Assembly: GCA_900696535.1 (NCBI GenBank)
Contig: CAADGM010000108.1
Span: 1 to 44,390, forward strand
DNA from: an uncultured Planctomycetota bacterium
GTDB lineage: Bacteria > Planctomycetota > Phycisphaerae > UBA1845 > Fen-1342
Reading direction: 5' to 3'
Length of the DNA: 44,390 bases
The notes beneath the pieces are model-generated. The model saw only the letters and a list, made by a program, of their open reading frames with translations. It was not told the DNA's origin and searched no databases. Every line of letters begins with the position of its first letter. Within the stretch, counting starts at the first letter, position 1. This document shows positions 24,339 to 33,285 of the stretch, piece after piece. Made by a program: the position numbers and the translations under genes.

Positions 24339-27272
24339 ATGACACGCTTCGCCTTGCTGACCATTCTGCTGGCGGCCACAAGTCTCCTCACTGCGGCCCG
24401 CGCTGACGAGGCCACGCCCGCGCGGCCGCGTCACGAGCTTCGCACCGACGATGTCGAGGTCGCGGTCAACCCGTTTCGCGACGGGCTCCAGATCACCGCC
24501 GGCGGCGTGTGGGTGGTGCGCGGCTGCGAGATTGTGGTGACCCGGCCGCCGTGGGCGCCGCACTATTATCACGGCCCCTCCGTGGCGGCGGTCCAGGGCG
24601 CGACCGTCGAGCGTGGCGCGGAGCGTCAGGTTGTCGCGATGCGGCACGTCGGCACGGCCGATGCGTTCGTTGCCACGGAGACGATCGCGCTGCACGCGGA
24701 CGGTCGGGTCGAGCAGACACTCGAGGGCGTCTTCCAGGGCGACGCCGAGGAGTGCCTGATCCAGTGGCGCATGGCCGCGATGAATCCGGCCCTGCTGGCG
24801 GGCATGTCGTACCGCGCTCGGCTCGCCGACGGCAGCGAGAAGGAAGGGCGGATTCCGTATCTGGCCGCATCGGGGGAGCTCCGCGACACAACCGTGGCGC
24901 GCGGGTTCTCGCGGCTGGAGGTGAGCACGCGGCTTGGCCCGCTGGTGATTGAGGTCGGCCCCGACCCCGGCGCGCCCGCGGCCGACGACGGCCCGGCACC
25001 GCGCCTGATCCTCTACGACTTTCGCAAGGACAAGTACGCCAACCCGGACGAGCCGCTCTTCTGGTTCGGCGACCTGGGCACACGTTTCAAGCGCGGCCAG
25101 CCGATCCGCTACCGCGTCGTCTACCACCTGCCGCGCGGCGCCGGTGCTCCCCTGCCGCCGAAGTCTGTGAGTGCGGCCGCCCACCTGGTGCCGCGGGACG
25201 ATGCGCAGCTTGTCCCCTCCGCCGATCCTCCGCAACTCGTGCCGGCACCGAAGTCGGTGACGTGGGGCGACGGCGCACTGGATCTGACCGACTTCGTGCT
25301 CGCCGTGCGGGATGGCAAGGAACCCGGTCCCGCGCGCTCGCCGCAGGAGTCGATGTTCGCCAGGGCAGTTGGCACGTTGCTCGTGGAACGCTACGGCGAA
25401 CTCGTCCAGCCGCGCCGCGACCGCCGCGCGCCGAATCCGTGGCCGTTCGAGCTGTCGCTTGGCACCGCGGACGCGCCGCCAAAGGCCGAGGGTTACCTGC
25501 TGCAAGTCGAGGCGTACCGCGCGACCGTGAATGCGGCGGACGAGCCCGGCCTGCGTCACGCTGCCCGAACGCTGGCGCAGCTCGCGACCATCCAGCCGGA
25601 CGGAAGGCTGGAGGCCCGGGCGGCGATGATTCGCGACTGGCCCGCGTTGCGTGTGCGGGGCGTGCACCTGTTCACGGGTGGCCAGGGGCCGGAGCTGCAC
25701 GAGCGACTGCTGCGTCGGCTGCTCGGGCCGCTGAAGATGAACCACCTGGTTCTTCAGACGGATTTCCTGAAGTGGGACGGGCACCCGGAGATTCATCACG
25801 CCGAGCTGGGCATGTCCAAGGACGACGTGCGGCGCATCCTCGATGCGGCCCACGATGAGGGCGTGGAGGTCACGCCGCTGGTCATGTCGCTCGGACACAT
25901 GCACTGGATGTTTCACAACGGGCAGAATCTCGACCTGGCAGAGGACCCCGAGGCGCGTTGGGCCTATTGCGTGACCAACCCGAAGAGCTACGACTTCATC
26001 TTCAGCGTCTACGAAGAGGCGCTGGAGCTCTTCAAGCCCCGCTGGTTCCACATCGGCCACGACGAATTCGCCGACCGCGGCCGCGTGCCCTTCCGCGAGA
26101 GCAGCAAGCCCTACACGGTCGAGCAGCTCTTCCTGATGGACATGGAGCGGATGGTCGCGTGGTTCAAGCCACGCGGTGTGCGGATCATGATGTGGGGTGA
26201 CATGCTGCTGGCCCCCGGCGAAGCTCCGGACGCGTGCCATGCCGGGACGAAGGTAGCCGCCGAGCGGAAGCGGGCCGCCATCCCGGACGACGTCGTCATC
26301 GCCGACTGGCACTACGTGGCCACCACGCCCGACAAGCTGGGCACGAGCCTCAAGGTCTTCCACGAGGCCGGGCACGAGACCATCGCCTCCGGGTGGAACC
26401 GCCCGACCAACATTGTCAACTTCTGCCGGGCGGCCTACGAACAGCAGTCGCTCGGCTATCTTCAGACGACGTGGGCGGGCTACTCGCTGGACCCGCAGAG
26501 CTTCGCGCGGGAGCTGCCCCAATACGCGGCGTACGTGCTCGCGGCCGAGGCGGCCTGGAACGCGGACAACCCGCCCGACCCGGGCGAGTATCCGTTCATG
26601 TCGCGCTTCCTGGACCTGATGGGCCTGACGCCGTTGACGCCCGACATGCGCCTAGGTTGGACCACGGACCTCTCGGCGGCCTGGAACGTGCCGCTGGCCG
26701 CGGGTACGGGTGAGACTGCGTTCTGGAAAGGGCATTCGAGCGAAGCCGACCTCTCGACGCTGCCGGCGGGCGACGTGCGGCTGGGCGGAGTTGCGTTCAA
26801 GCTCGCGGACAGGCCCGATGATCCCGCGGCGGGGGGCGCGATTGCGCTGCGCAGCCGCCTGACGCCGCTGGCGGAGTTGCCGACCGAGGTCACGATCGAG
26901 CTGGGCGGCGTTGCGCATCGCGTGGTCGTGCTGCACGCGACCCGCGACGAGTGCGCTCGCGATCAGAAAGTGGCCGAGTACGAGCTAGTGTTCGAGGACG
27001 GCGCGCGGCAGGTGCATGACGTGCGCTACGGCCGGCACATCTTCGCGTATACCAACCCGTCGGCGACACCCGACGGGCCCATCGTCTGGGCGGGCAAGAC
27101 CGCCGGCGGACTGCCGATCTTCCTCCGGGCGATGGTGCTCGACCGCGCCGACACCGGGCCGCGAACCAGGCCCAAGCGCGTCGCGCAACTTGTGATCCGC
27201 GCGGCCGACGCTCCGGGGTCGCTGATGGTGCTGGGTGTGACCGGGCTGGAGGCCCGCCGCTGGACGGAATAG
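24339..27272 (+). CDS. Secreted family 20-like glycosyl hydrolase (beta-N-acetylhexosaminidase-like)
   Basis: 977 residues from the ATG at 24339, where the signal peptide MTRFALLTILLAATSLLTAA begins; earlier codons are shadow of the preceding gene. Residues about 30-290 are a beta-rich domain I do not recognise. About 300-430 is a GH20b-like N-terminal domain (LVPAPKSVTWGDGALDLTDF; GYLLQVEAYRATVNAADEPG; RHAARTLAQL). The barrel follows: IRDWPALRVRGVHLF, LKMNHLVLQTDF, GVEVTPLVMSLGHM, and the catalytic pair Asp575-Glu576 in WFHIGHDEF, as in GH20 enzymes that use substrate-assisted catalysis on N-acetylhexosamines. After about 740 a beta-rich C-terminal domain follows. Expected outside the cytoplasm. 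It lies 139 nt after the GHL10 gene and may be co-expressed with it; chitin-like or glycosaminoglycan substrates are inference. Confidence 0.85.
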   Translation: MTRFALLTILLAATSLLTAARADEATPARPRHELRTDDVEVAVNPFRDGLQITAGGVWVVRGCEIVVTRPPWAPHYYHGPSVAAVQGATVERGAERQVVAMRHVGTADAFVATETIALHADGRVEQTLEGVFQGDAEECLIQWRMAAMNPALLAGMSYRARLADGSEKEGRIPYLAASGELRDTTVARGFSRLEVSTRLGPLVIEVGPDPGAPAADDGPAPRLILYDFRKDKYANPDEPLFWFGDLGTRFKRGQPIRYRVVYHLPRGAGAPLPPKSVSAAAHLVPRDDAQLVPSADPPQLVPAPKSVTWGDGALDLTDFVLAVRDGKEPGPARSPQESMFARAVGTLLVERYGELVQPRRDRRAPNPWPFELSLGTADAPPKAEGYLLQVEAYRATVNAADEPGLRHAARTLAQLATIQPDGRLEARAAMIRDWPALRVRGVHLFTGGQGPELHERLLRRLLGPLKMNHLVLQTDFLKWDGHPEIHHAELGMSKDDVRRILDAAHDEGVEVTPLVMSLGHMHWMFHNGQNLDLAEDPEARWAYCVTNPKSYDFIFSVYEEALELFKPRWFHIGHDEFADRGRVPFRESSKPYTVEQLFLMDMERMVAWFKPRGVRIMMWGDMLLAPGEAPDACHAGTKVAAERKRAAIPDDVVIADWHYVATTPDKLGTSLKVFHEAGHETIASGWNRPTNIVNFCRAAYEQQSLGYLQTTWAGYSLDPQSFARELPQYAAYVLAAEAAWNADNPPDPGEYPFMSRFLDLMGLTPLTPDMRLGWTTDLSAAWNVPLAAGTGETAFWKGHSSEADLSTLPAGDVRLGGVAFKLADRPDDPAAGGAIALRSRLTPLAELPTEVTIELGGVAHRVVVLHATRDECARDQKVAEYELVFEDGARQVHDVRYGRHIFAYTNPSATPDGPIVWAGKTAGGLPIFLRAMVLDRADTGPRTRPKRVAQLVIRAADAPGSLMVLGVTGLEARRWTE

Positions 27273-27370
27273 TCTCATCGGCCGCGGCGTAACCGACGTC
27301 ACTCGGGCGCGCGTTGGGAGTTCGCATGTCGTGGTGACGCGGTGAGAGAAGACCGGACCGAGGGCTTGCG

Positions 27371-27847
27371 TTGACGACCGCGACCTGCCACCAGGAGTGC
27401 CGCGAGCTCGACGCCGTCCTGTCGGCGGCCGACCCTGCGGCCGCATTGGCGTCACTCGGCGTCACGCTGGTCGTGCGACGCTCGCCGTTACAGACGCCTC
27501 GGCGGACGGTCTACGGCGCCTGGGACCCGCTGCTGGCGCGAATCGAGTTGTTCGACTGCGATCGGCGTAGCGACGCGGAGCTGGTCGCGACGTTCGTTCA
27601 CGAGCTGCTGCACGCCCTCGAAAAAGCGGGCCAAGCGCGCCGAGTGGAGGACGCAGCGGTTCATGAACGCACGGTTGCAACGCTGGGCCGATTATCGGAG
27701 GCCGAGTTGGTGCGGCTCGCGCGACGGCTGCGCGCGGCCGCCTACCCCCCTGTAGTCCCCCCTGGAAGGGGGGACAGTCGAGTTGTAGCCCCTGCTTCAG
27801 TCCCCTCTGAGAGGGGTGACGGTTGTACCGCGGAGGGTCGGGTGTGA
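27371..27847 (+). CDS. Small HExxH protein, putative metallopeptidase
   Basis: 158 residues from the TTG at 27371; no in-frame ATG or GTG start is available upstream (the in-frame ATG at 27326 runs into a stop three codons later). His77-Glu78-x-x-His81 in LVATFVHELLHALEKAG is a zinc-peptidase signature, preceded by ARIELFDCDRRSDAEL, the layout of ImmA/IrrE- or SprT-like small metalloproteases. No third ligand can be named with confidence. Residues about 125-158 ([14 protein letters not shown]...) are encoded by class B repeats and look like an added tail. The stop overlaps the GTG of the transporter gene by 4 nt (GTGA), so the two are translationally coupled. No signal peptide. Confidence 0.7.
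   Translation: MTTATCHQECRELDAVLSAADPAAALASLGVTLVVRRSPLQTPRRTVYGAWDPLLARIELFDCDRRSDAELVATFVHELLHALEKAGQARRVEDAAVHERTVATLGRLSEAELVRLARRLRAAAYPPVVPPGRGDSRVVAPASVPSERGDGCTAEGRV
27750..27816. repeat. Class B palindromic repeats at the end of the HExxH gene
   Basis: GTCCCCCC TGGAA GGGGGGAC at 27755-27775 and CCCCTCTGAGAGGGG at 27802-27816. The 26 bases 27750-27775 equal 14935-14960 inside thiC. Together they form the last 30 or so codons of the HExxH gene. Confidence 0.85.
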
Positions 27848-29796
27848 CGCTCGCGGTCGGCGTCATCCTGATCCTCGTCTTTCTCGCCTTCGCCGCGCTC
27901 ATGTTCCTCGAGCGCCTCTCAGCGCTGCTCGCCCTGCCGCTGATGGCGCTGGTCTTCACGCTCGTCGCCGTCGGTGCCGACCTGCTGGCGCCCGAGTCCG
28001 TCCGCGAGCTTCGCGTGCGCACGCGTGGCGGCGCAGCGGGCGGCAAGGTGATCGAATCGGTAGAGGATGCGTCGCGCTTCGAACGCTGGTCCCGCTTTCG
28101 GCTCCTCGCTGCCGAGTGCCTGGCAGCGCGAACGGAGCAGTTGCGCCGCGCGGCCTCCGAATTGACCGCGCGGTTTGACGACCCCGAAGTCTCGAACCGA
28201 GCGCTGGCGGCGCGCGTTGCGGCGTTGCGCCAGGAGGCGGCTGACGAATCGCAGCGCACCGCGGAGGCGATGAGCCGTGCGGCGCGGACCGCGACGCCCG
28301 ACAACGACCGGGCCGGCTCGCCGCCCGAATTCTTCAGCAAGCCGCCGCTGCATGCCGGTCCGCGGGCCGCGTTCGAGGAGCGCTACCGCGCGGTCCCGCT
28401 CGAAATGTACCTCCAGCGCCTGGCGCGGGAGCTCAGCAGCCCGGATGAGGCCGCCGCCCGACAGCAGGCGCGGGCGACGCTGGACGAAATGCGGGCCGCG
28501 GCCGAGCGACTGCCCTTGACCCGCGCCGACGAAATCGACCCGCATGCGCCCGCGTGGCGCGCTTGGGCCGCGGCCACCTATGTGGGCGAGTCTCTGCTCT
28601 ACCTGTGCCGCGCGGGCAGCCTGACGCTGTACGCGACCATTCTGGCCACGATCTTCGGCGGCATGTTCGCCGTGTACGTGCGGAATCTGAAGGTGGCCGA
28701 GCGGCTCGTGTACTGGACGGCCGAGTTCGCCGGCGAGCGGCCGGCCATCATCACGCTGGCCGTCTTCCTGGTGACGGCGGGGATCTTCACGTCCGTCGGC
28801 GGCCTGGGTACCGTCATCATGATCGGCACGATCATCCTGCCGATCCTTCGCTCGATCGGGCTGAGCCCCGTGGTCGCCTCGGGTGTCTTCCTGATCGCGA
28901 TCTCGATGGGCGGGACGCTCCAGCCGGTGGCCCGACGGCTTTGGATGGACGTGTTCGGCATCCCCGCCACCCAGCTCGACGGGTTGCTTTGGACGATGGT
29001 CGGGCTGTACATGGTGTGCGGCGTGGGGTGGATCGCGTGGGGCACCAGACGGGGGTTGCTCAGCAGCTTTCATGCAGAGGAGCGAAGGGGGGGAGGAGTC
29101 GATGAGTCGAGGATTCGAGGCGTTGAGGGGCGGAGCGACGGAGGAGCGGAGGAGCGGAGGGGCGAAGGGGCGGAGGGGGGTGGACGCATGCCGGCGCGGC
29201 TGATGATTGCACCGCTTGTGCCGGTCGCACTGGTCTACTTCGGCGGCGTCGAGGAGATTTCCGCGTTCCTGGCGTCTATCGCCTACATGTATCTCTGCGT
29301 TGCCCGGAGGCCCGGGGCTGTCCGCGTGCTGGCCCGCTCGATGATCGAGGGTGCCCAGACCGTCATGCCGCCCGTGCTGCTCATGGTCGGCATCGGGATG
29401 CTGTTTACCGCGGTGAGCATGCCGGCGGTGCAGGCGTATCTGCTGCCGCTGCTCTCGCTGGCTGCGCCGCAGACGCGCTGGGCGTACGTCGCGGTCTTCG
29501 CGCTGGGCGCGCCGCTGGCACTCTATCGCGGGCCGCTGAACGTGTGGGGCATGGGGCTGGCGATCTCGGCGATGCTGCTGGCCACGACCGATCTGCCCCC
29601 GGCCGCCATTCTCGGCGCCATCCTCGCTGCCGGCATGCTCCAGGGCGTGTGCGACCCGACCAACACGGCCAACGTCTGGGTGGCCGGCTTCCAGGCCATC
29701 AGCGTCAACCAGATTCTCCGCTACACGATCGTGCCGGTGTGGCTGGCGGCCGCCATCGCGGTCGCGTACTTCGGACTTCGCTTTGTTGGCGGGTAG
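27844..29796 (+). CDS. Multi-spanning transporter, probably organic anion carrier or TRAP-large-subunit/NhaC-like
   Basis: 650 residues from the GTG at 27844 (GGAGGG 8 nt upstream; the TTG at 27823 is an alternative). TM1-2 at about 1-45 are followed by a large soluble region (about 50-250) rich in Ala, Arg and Glu, probably helical and partly coiled. Helices resume at about 255 (LTLYATILATIFGGMFAVYV), and the core has an inverted-repeat look: GIFTSVGGLGTVIMIGTIIL near 320-340 with GVFLIAISMGGTLQPVAR, and later VLLMVGIGMLFTAVSMPAV and LQGVCDPTNTANVWVAG near the end. This arrangement is that of ion-transporter-superfamily carriers; exact family and substrate are not clear. Residues about 414-449 (EERRGGGVDESRI...) are a charged loop encoded by octamer repeats. 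It is coupled to the HExxH gene and precedes the hydantoinase by 84 nt. Confidence 0.8.
   Translation: MTLAVGVILILVFLAFAALMFLERLSALLALPLMALVFTLVAVGADLLAPESVRELRVRTRGGAAGGKVIESVEDASRFERWSRFRLLAAECLAARTEQLRRAASELTARFDDPEVSNRALAARVAALRQEAADESQRTAEAMSRAARTATPDNDRAGSPPEFFSKPPLHAGPRAAFEERYRAVPLEMYLQRLARELSSPDEAAARQQARATLDEMRAAAERLPLTRADEIDPHAPAWRAWAAATYVGESLLYLCRAGSLTLYATILATIFGGMFAVYVRNLKVAERLVYWTAEFAGERPAIITLAVFLVTAGIFTSVGGLGTVIMIGTIILPILRSIGLSPVVASGVFLIAISMGGTLQPVARRLWMDVFGIPATQLDGLLWTMVGLYMVCGVGWIAWGTRRGLLSSFHAEERRGGGVDESRIRGVEGRSDGGAEERRGEGAEGGGRMPARLMIAPLVPVALVYFGGVEEISAFLASIAYMYLCVARRPGAVRVLARSMIEGAQTVMPPVLLMVGIGMLFTAVSMPAVQAYLLPLLSLAAPQTRWAYVAVFALGAPLALYRGPLNVWGMGLAISAMLLATTDLPPAAILGAILAAGMLQGVCDPTNTANVWVAGFQAISVNQILRYTIVPVWLAAAIAVAYFGLRFVGG
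29083..29186. repeat. Octamer tandem repeat, class C, inside the transporter gene
   Basis: Six exact-length octamers at 29127-29174: GGGGCGGA, GCGACGGA, GGAGCGGA, GGAGCGGA, GGGGCGAA, GGGGCGGA. Flanks from 29083 and to 29186 are similar purine-rich DNA. Six units are 48 nt, which keeps the frame; loss or gain of one or two units would break it. Confidence 0.85.
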
Positions 29797-29880
29797 AGGT
29801 CAAGTGTTTCGCGAACCGTCCCCAGCGCACGCGAGTTGCCCGCCGCCAGCGTTCGGCACCGAACGGAGGCCGCAGCGGCC

Positions 29881-32070
29881 ATGAGCACGCAGCGGCGTCT
29901 TCGCGTGGGCATCGACGTGGGCGGGACCTTCACCCACGCCGTGGCCGTCGATGCCGCGACGCTCGAACTCGTCGGCCGCGCCAAGGTCCCGACGACGCAC
30001 GCGGCGCGCGAGGGCGTGGCCCGCGGTGTGGTCGAGAGCCTGCTGACGCTGCTGGCGGCCTGCCACGCGACGCCGGACGAGGTCGCCCTCATCGCCCACT
30101 CGACCACGCAGGCGACCAACGCGCTGCTCGAGGGGGATGTGGCCCCGGTCGGCGTTGTCGGGCTGGGCTCGGGTGTCAGCCGGGTGCTCGCCGCGCGGCA
30201 GACGCGGATCGCGCCGATTCGGCTGGCCCCGGGACGCACGCTGCGGCTGTATCACCGCTTTATCCCCAGCGAGCGGGCCACCGACGCGGCCATCCGCAGC
30301 GCACTGGAGGCGCTGCGACGCGACGGGGCCGAGGTGATCGTCGCCGCCGAGGCATTCAGCGTCGACGATCCCGCGCGCGAGCAGCGCGTCGTGGAGCTGG
30401 CTGGCGAAATGGGCCTGCCGGCCACGGCCACGCACCAGGTCAGCCGACTGCACGGCCTACGCATCCGTACGCGCACCGCGGTCATCAATGCCTGCATGAT
30501 CCCGCGCATGCTCGCGACCGCCGACCTTACCGAGCGGGCCGTGCGCGAGGCTGGCATCCGCGCGCCGCTCATGATCATGCGCTCCGACGGCGGCGTGATG
30601 GACATCGAGCAGATGCGCCGCCGGCCCATTCTCACGATGCTCAGCGGCCCGGCGGCGGGCGTCGCCGCGGCGCTTCTCTTCGCCCGTGTGTCCGATGGTG
30701 TGTTTCTCGAGGTCGGCGGGACCAGCACCGACATCAGCGTCATCCGCAACGGCCGCTGCCAGGTCCGCTCGGCCGAGATCGGCGGCCAGAAACTGCACCT
30801 CAGCACGCTCGACGTGCGCACGCTGGGCGTGGCCGGCGGGTCGCTCGCGTACCTGCGCGACGGGCGCGTTTCCCAGGTCGGGCCGCGCAGCGCGCACATC
30901 GCCGGCCTGCCCTACCTCAGCTTCACCGAACGCTCGCCCGCGAGCTTTCGAGCCGCCCGGCACGAGTTCGAGGGCGATACGTTCCTGGCCGTCGACGCCG
31001 GCGGCCAGAAGCTGGCCGTTACGCCGACCTGCGCCAGCAACATGCTGGGGTTGGTGCCCGCCGGAGATCCGGCCGCGGGCCGCCTGGACGCCATCCGCGC
31101 CGGCTTCGAAGCGCTCACCCCTGGAGGAGCCGAGGCGCAGGCCGCCGCCATTCTCGACGCCGCGGCGCGGCGCGTAGCGCCGGTCGTCGAGGGGCTGGTG
31201 CGTGACTACAAGCTGGACCGGGGCCTGGTTCGGTTGATCGGCGGCGGCGGCGGGGCGTCGGCCATCGTGCCGTACCTGGCGCGCTTCATGAAGCTGCCGT
31301 ACGAGACGGTCGAGTGCGCCGACGTGATCAGCGCCATCGGCGTGGCCCTGGCGCTCGTGCGGGACACGGTCGAGCGGACCGTGATCTCGCCGAGCGAAGA
31401 GGACATTCGCTCGATCCGTGAGGAGGCACTGGCCAGCGTCCTGCGCATGGGGGCTGCTCCGGACACCGTCGAGGTCTTCGTCGAGGTCGATTCGAAGCGC
31501 AACCTGCTCCGAGCTACCGCCGAGGGCTCGACCGAGATTCGACAGCAGGATCTCCGCGCGCGGGCGCTCTCGCCCGCTGAGCGCGAGCAGCTCGTCGCCA
31601 CGAGTATGGGGATCACCGCGCCAGGACAGGCCGCAGGCGCCGCGCACGCGCCGCAGCGGGCGGACCGCGACGTTGAGTGTCCGATGATCGCGACGGCCAC
31701 GGCCGGCTTCGAGGTCTGGCGTGCACGGCGGCGGGTGCGGCGGCTGTTCGGGCTCGTTCGCGAAGTGCGGACCCTGATCCGGGTATTGGATGCGGCCGGC
31801 TCGATCCGCTGGGCGTCGAATCACGCCGACATGGAGAGCAGCACGGCCGCCGCGGCCGAGGCGACGCTCGAGCGCCTCGCCGAGCGCTACACGCGCTACA
31901 CGGACGCCGGCGCCACGATCCCGCGCTGCTTCGTCCTGCTGGCCGGCCGGATCATCGACCCGTCCGGCCTGGTCGAGATGAAGCAGGTGCTCGAGGTCTT
32001 GCGGCTCGAATTGCGGCGACACGCGGCCGGCGCCCCGTGCGTGGTGCTCGTGGACGCCGGCGGTCGCTGA
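29881..32070 (+). CDS. Hydantoinase/oxoprolinase (HyuA-like) family protein
   Basis: 729 residues from the ATG at 29881; the 15 codons before it are open but lack family character. The N-terminus RLRVGIDVGGTFTHAVAVDA is the nucleotide-binding start of HyuA / 5-oxoprolinase A subunits. Further marks: IAHSTTQATNALLEG near 61-75, HGLRIRTRTAVINACMIPRM near 196-215, LMIMRSDGGVM near 228-240, LSGPAAGVAAALLF near 252-265, EVGGTSTDISVI near 274-285 and LIGGGGGASAIVPYLA near 440-455. Such enzymes open cyclic amides such as hydantoins or oxoproline using ATP, usually with a B subunit; none is in this window. Residues after about 540 extend beyond the core and resemble no domain I know. The transporter just upstream could import the substrate (inference). 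Confidence 0.9.
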   Translation: MSTQRRLRVGIDVGGTFTHAVAVDAATLELVGRAKVPTTHAAREGVARGVVESLLTLLAACHATPDEVALIAHSTTQATNALLEGDVAPVGVVGLGSGVSRVLAARQTRIAPIRLAPGRTLRLYHRFIPSERATDAAIRSALEALRRDGAEVIVAAEAFSVDDPAREQRVVELAGEMGLPATATHQVSRLHGLRIRTRTAVINACMIPRMLATADLTERAVREAGIRAPLMIMRSDGGVMDIEQMRRRPILTMLSGPAAGVAAALLFARVSDGVFLEVGGTSTDISVIRNGRCQVRSAEIGGQKLHLSTLDVRTLGVAGGSLAYLRDGRVSQVGPRSAHIAGLPYLSFTERSPASFRAARHEFEGDTFLAVDAGGQKLAVTPTCASNMLGLVPAGDPAAGRLDAIRAGFEALTPGGAEAQAAAILDAAARRVAPVVEGLVRDYKLDRGLVRLIGGGGGASAIVPYLARFMKLPYETVECADVISAIGVALALVRDTVERTVISPSEEDIRSIREEALASVLRMGAAPDTVEVFVEVDSKRNLLRATAEGSTEIRQQDLRARALSPAEREQLVATSMGITAPGQAAGAAHAPQRADRDVECPMIATATAGFEVWRARRRVRRLFGLVREVRTLIRVLDAAGSIRWASNHADMESSTAAAAEATLERLAERYTRYTDAGATIPRCFVLLAGRIIDPSGLVEMKQVLEVLRLELRRHAAGAPCVVLVDAGGR

Positions 32071-32082
32071 GCCGCCGCCGGC

Positions 32083-33285
32083 CTATACCAGCCCCATGTC
32101 CCGCGCTTCCTTCGCCTCGCGCGAGTGCGGGTACTTCTCGATGAGTTCCTTCAACAGCTTCTGGGCCTCGGTCTTCTTCCCGGTCTTCAGGTACAGCCGG
32201 GCCCGGTCCAGCAGGTCACGGGCCTCCGGAATGCTCGGCAGCTCGGGCTGTATCTGCGGCGTGTCCTTCGCCGCATCGCCCGGCTTGTCGGCGGCGTCTG
32301 GTCCAGCGCCGTTGGGCCCGGCGGGCGGGCTCGCGACCACGCCGGCTACCGTCTTCGGGCGGATCACGGTGTGCTGGCCCTTGGCCTGGGCGACCGCGGC
32401 CCGAACCGCGTAGACGAACTCCGGCTCGCTGGCCAGGCCGACGGCCCGCACGAGACCGTCGCCGTCGATGAGCACCTGGATGGGCGGCGCGTCGATCTTG
32501 AACGCTCCCCGCGTCAGCGGCGCGTCTACCGATCGCTCAAAGTGCTGTGGCCAATCGACCTTCAGCTCGCGAGCGAGCGCTTCGGCTGCGGCCGCGCCCG
32601 TCGGCGGGTCGGAGTTGATTCCGAGCAGCCGAAGCCGCGGGTCCGTTGCGAACTCCGCGTTGAGTCGGCGGAGTCCCTCGAGTTGGCGCTCATTCGGGCG
32701 GCCGGTCGTACTCCACAAGTCGAGCACGAGCACCACGCCCTGTCGCGTTCGCAGGTCGAACCGGGCCCCGTCGCCCGCCTCGACGACCACGCCAGGTGCC
32801 GCTGTGCCAACCAATTCGAGGCGCTTGCGGCGTGCCTCCAGCGCCGCAGCCGGTGCCAGCTTGGCCTTCTCGAGCGCGTCGAGCGTGCGCACGCCGCGCT
32901 CCGCGTCGCCGGTCGCGACGGCGACCTCCCAGGCCGCGCGGAGCGTTTCGCGCGTGCCACCCGCGTCGGCCTCCAGTACCGCCAGCGCCTCGACCGCCGA
33001 GCCCGCATCGCCCGCGGCCAGAAGCGCGGCCACCCGCGCGTGGTGAAGCCACGTTCGCGGTTCCTTCTCGAGCTGGTCGGCCCGCAGGTCCAGCTTCTTC
33101 AGCTCATCCAGCGCCCGGCGGGCATCGTCTACGGCGATCGCGTCGCGTGCGCCGAGCAGCCGATCGTGCAGCGCCTTCAGCGCGTCGAGCCGCTCGTCCG
33201 CGATCGCCAGCGCGGTACTCCATCGGCCGAAGGCAACGAGTAGCCACGCCCCGATCACTGCCGCGCGGCGACGGGTCGGATTCAT
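32083..33285 (-). CDS. TlpA/thioredoxin-fold protein without catalytic cysteines, with TPR-like ends
   Basis: 400 residues; ATG at 33285 with GGAGG 8 nt upstream. Signal-like segment AAVIGAWLLVAFGRWSTALA at 8-27, so exported. Residues about 30-165 are helical, TPR-like repeats. Residues about 165-290 match the AhpC/TSA-TlpA redoxin fold: VVLVLDLWSTTGRPNERQLE where TlpA proteins have a WCxxC site, then LRLLGINSDPP, LKVDWPQHFE and PPIQVLIDGDGLVRAVG (cis-Pro retained). There is no Cys in the site or, by my reading, anywhere in the protein, so it cannot carry out disulfide exchange. Residues about 350-400 are a further TPR (YLKTGKKTEAQKLLKELIEK). Likely a structural or scaffold role at the envelope. 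It converges on the hydantoinase gene with a 12-nt gap. Confidence 0.82.
   Translation of the reverse strand: MNPTRRRAAVIGAWLLVAFGRWSTALAIADERLDALKALHDRLLGARDAIAVDDARRALDELKKLDLRADQLEKEPRTWLHHARVAALLAAGDAGSAVEALAVLEADAGGTRETLRAAWEVAVATGDAERGVRTLDALEKAKLAPAAALEARRKRLELVGTAAPGVVVEAGDGARFDLRTRQGVVLVLDLWSTTGRPNERQLEGLRRLNAEFATDPRLRLLGINSDPPTGAAAAEALARELKVDWPQHFERSVDAPLTRGAFKIDAPPIQVLIDGDGLVRAVGLASEPEFVYAVRAAVAQAKGQHTVIRPKTVAGVVASPPAGPNGAGPDAADKPGDAAKDTPQIQPELPSIPEARDLLDRARLYLKTGKKTEAQKLLKELIEKYPHSREAKEARDMGLV

Noticed and set aside
23997..26522. Minus-strand open frame of 841 codons
   Set aside because: It mirrors the GHL10 and GH20-like genes, with no signal peptide, motif or start signal.
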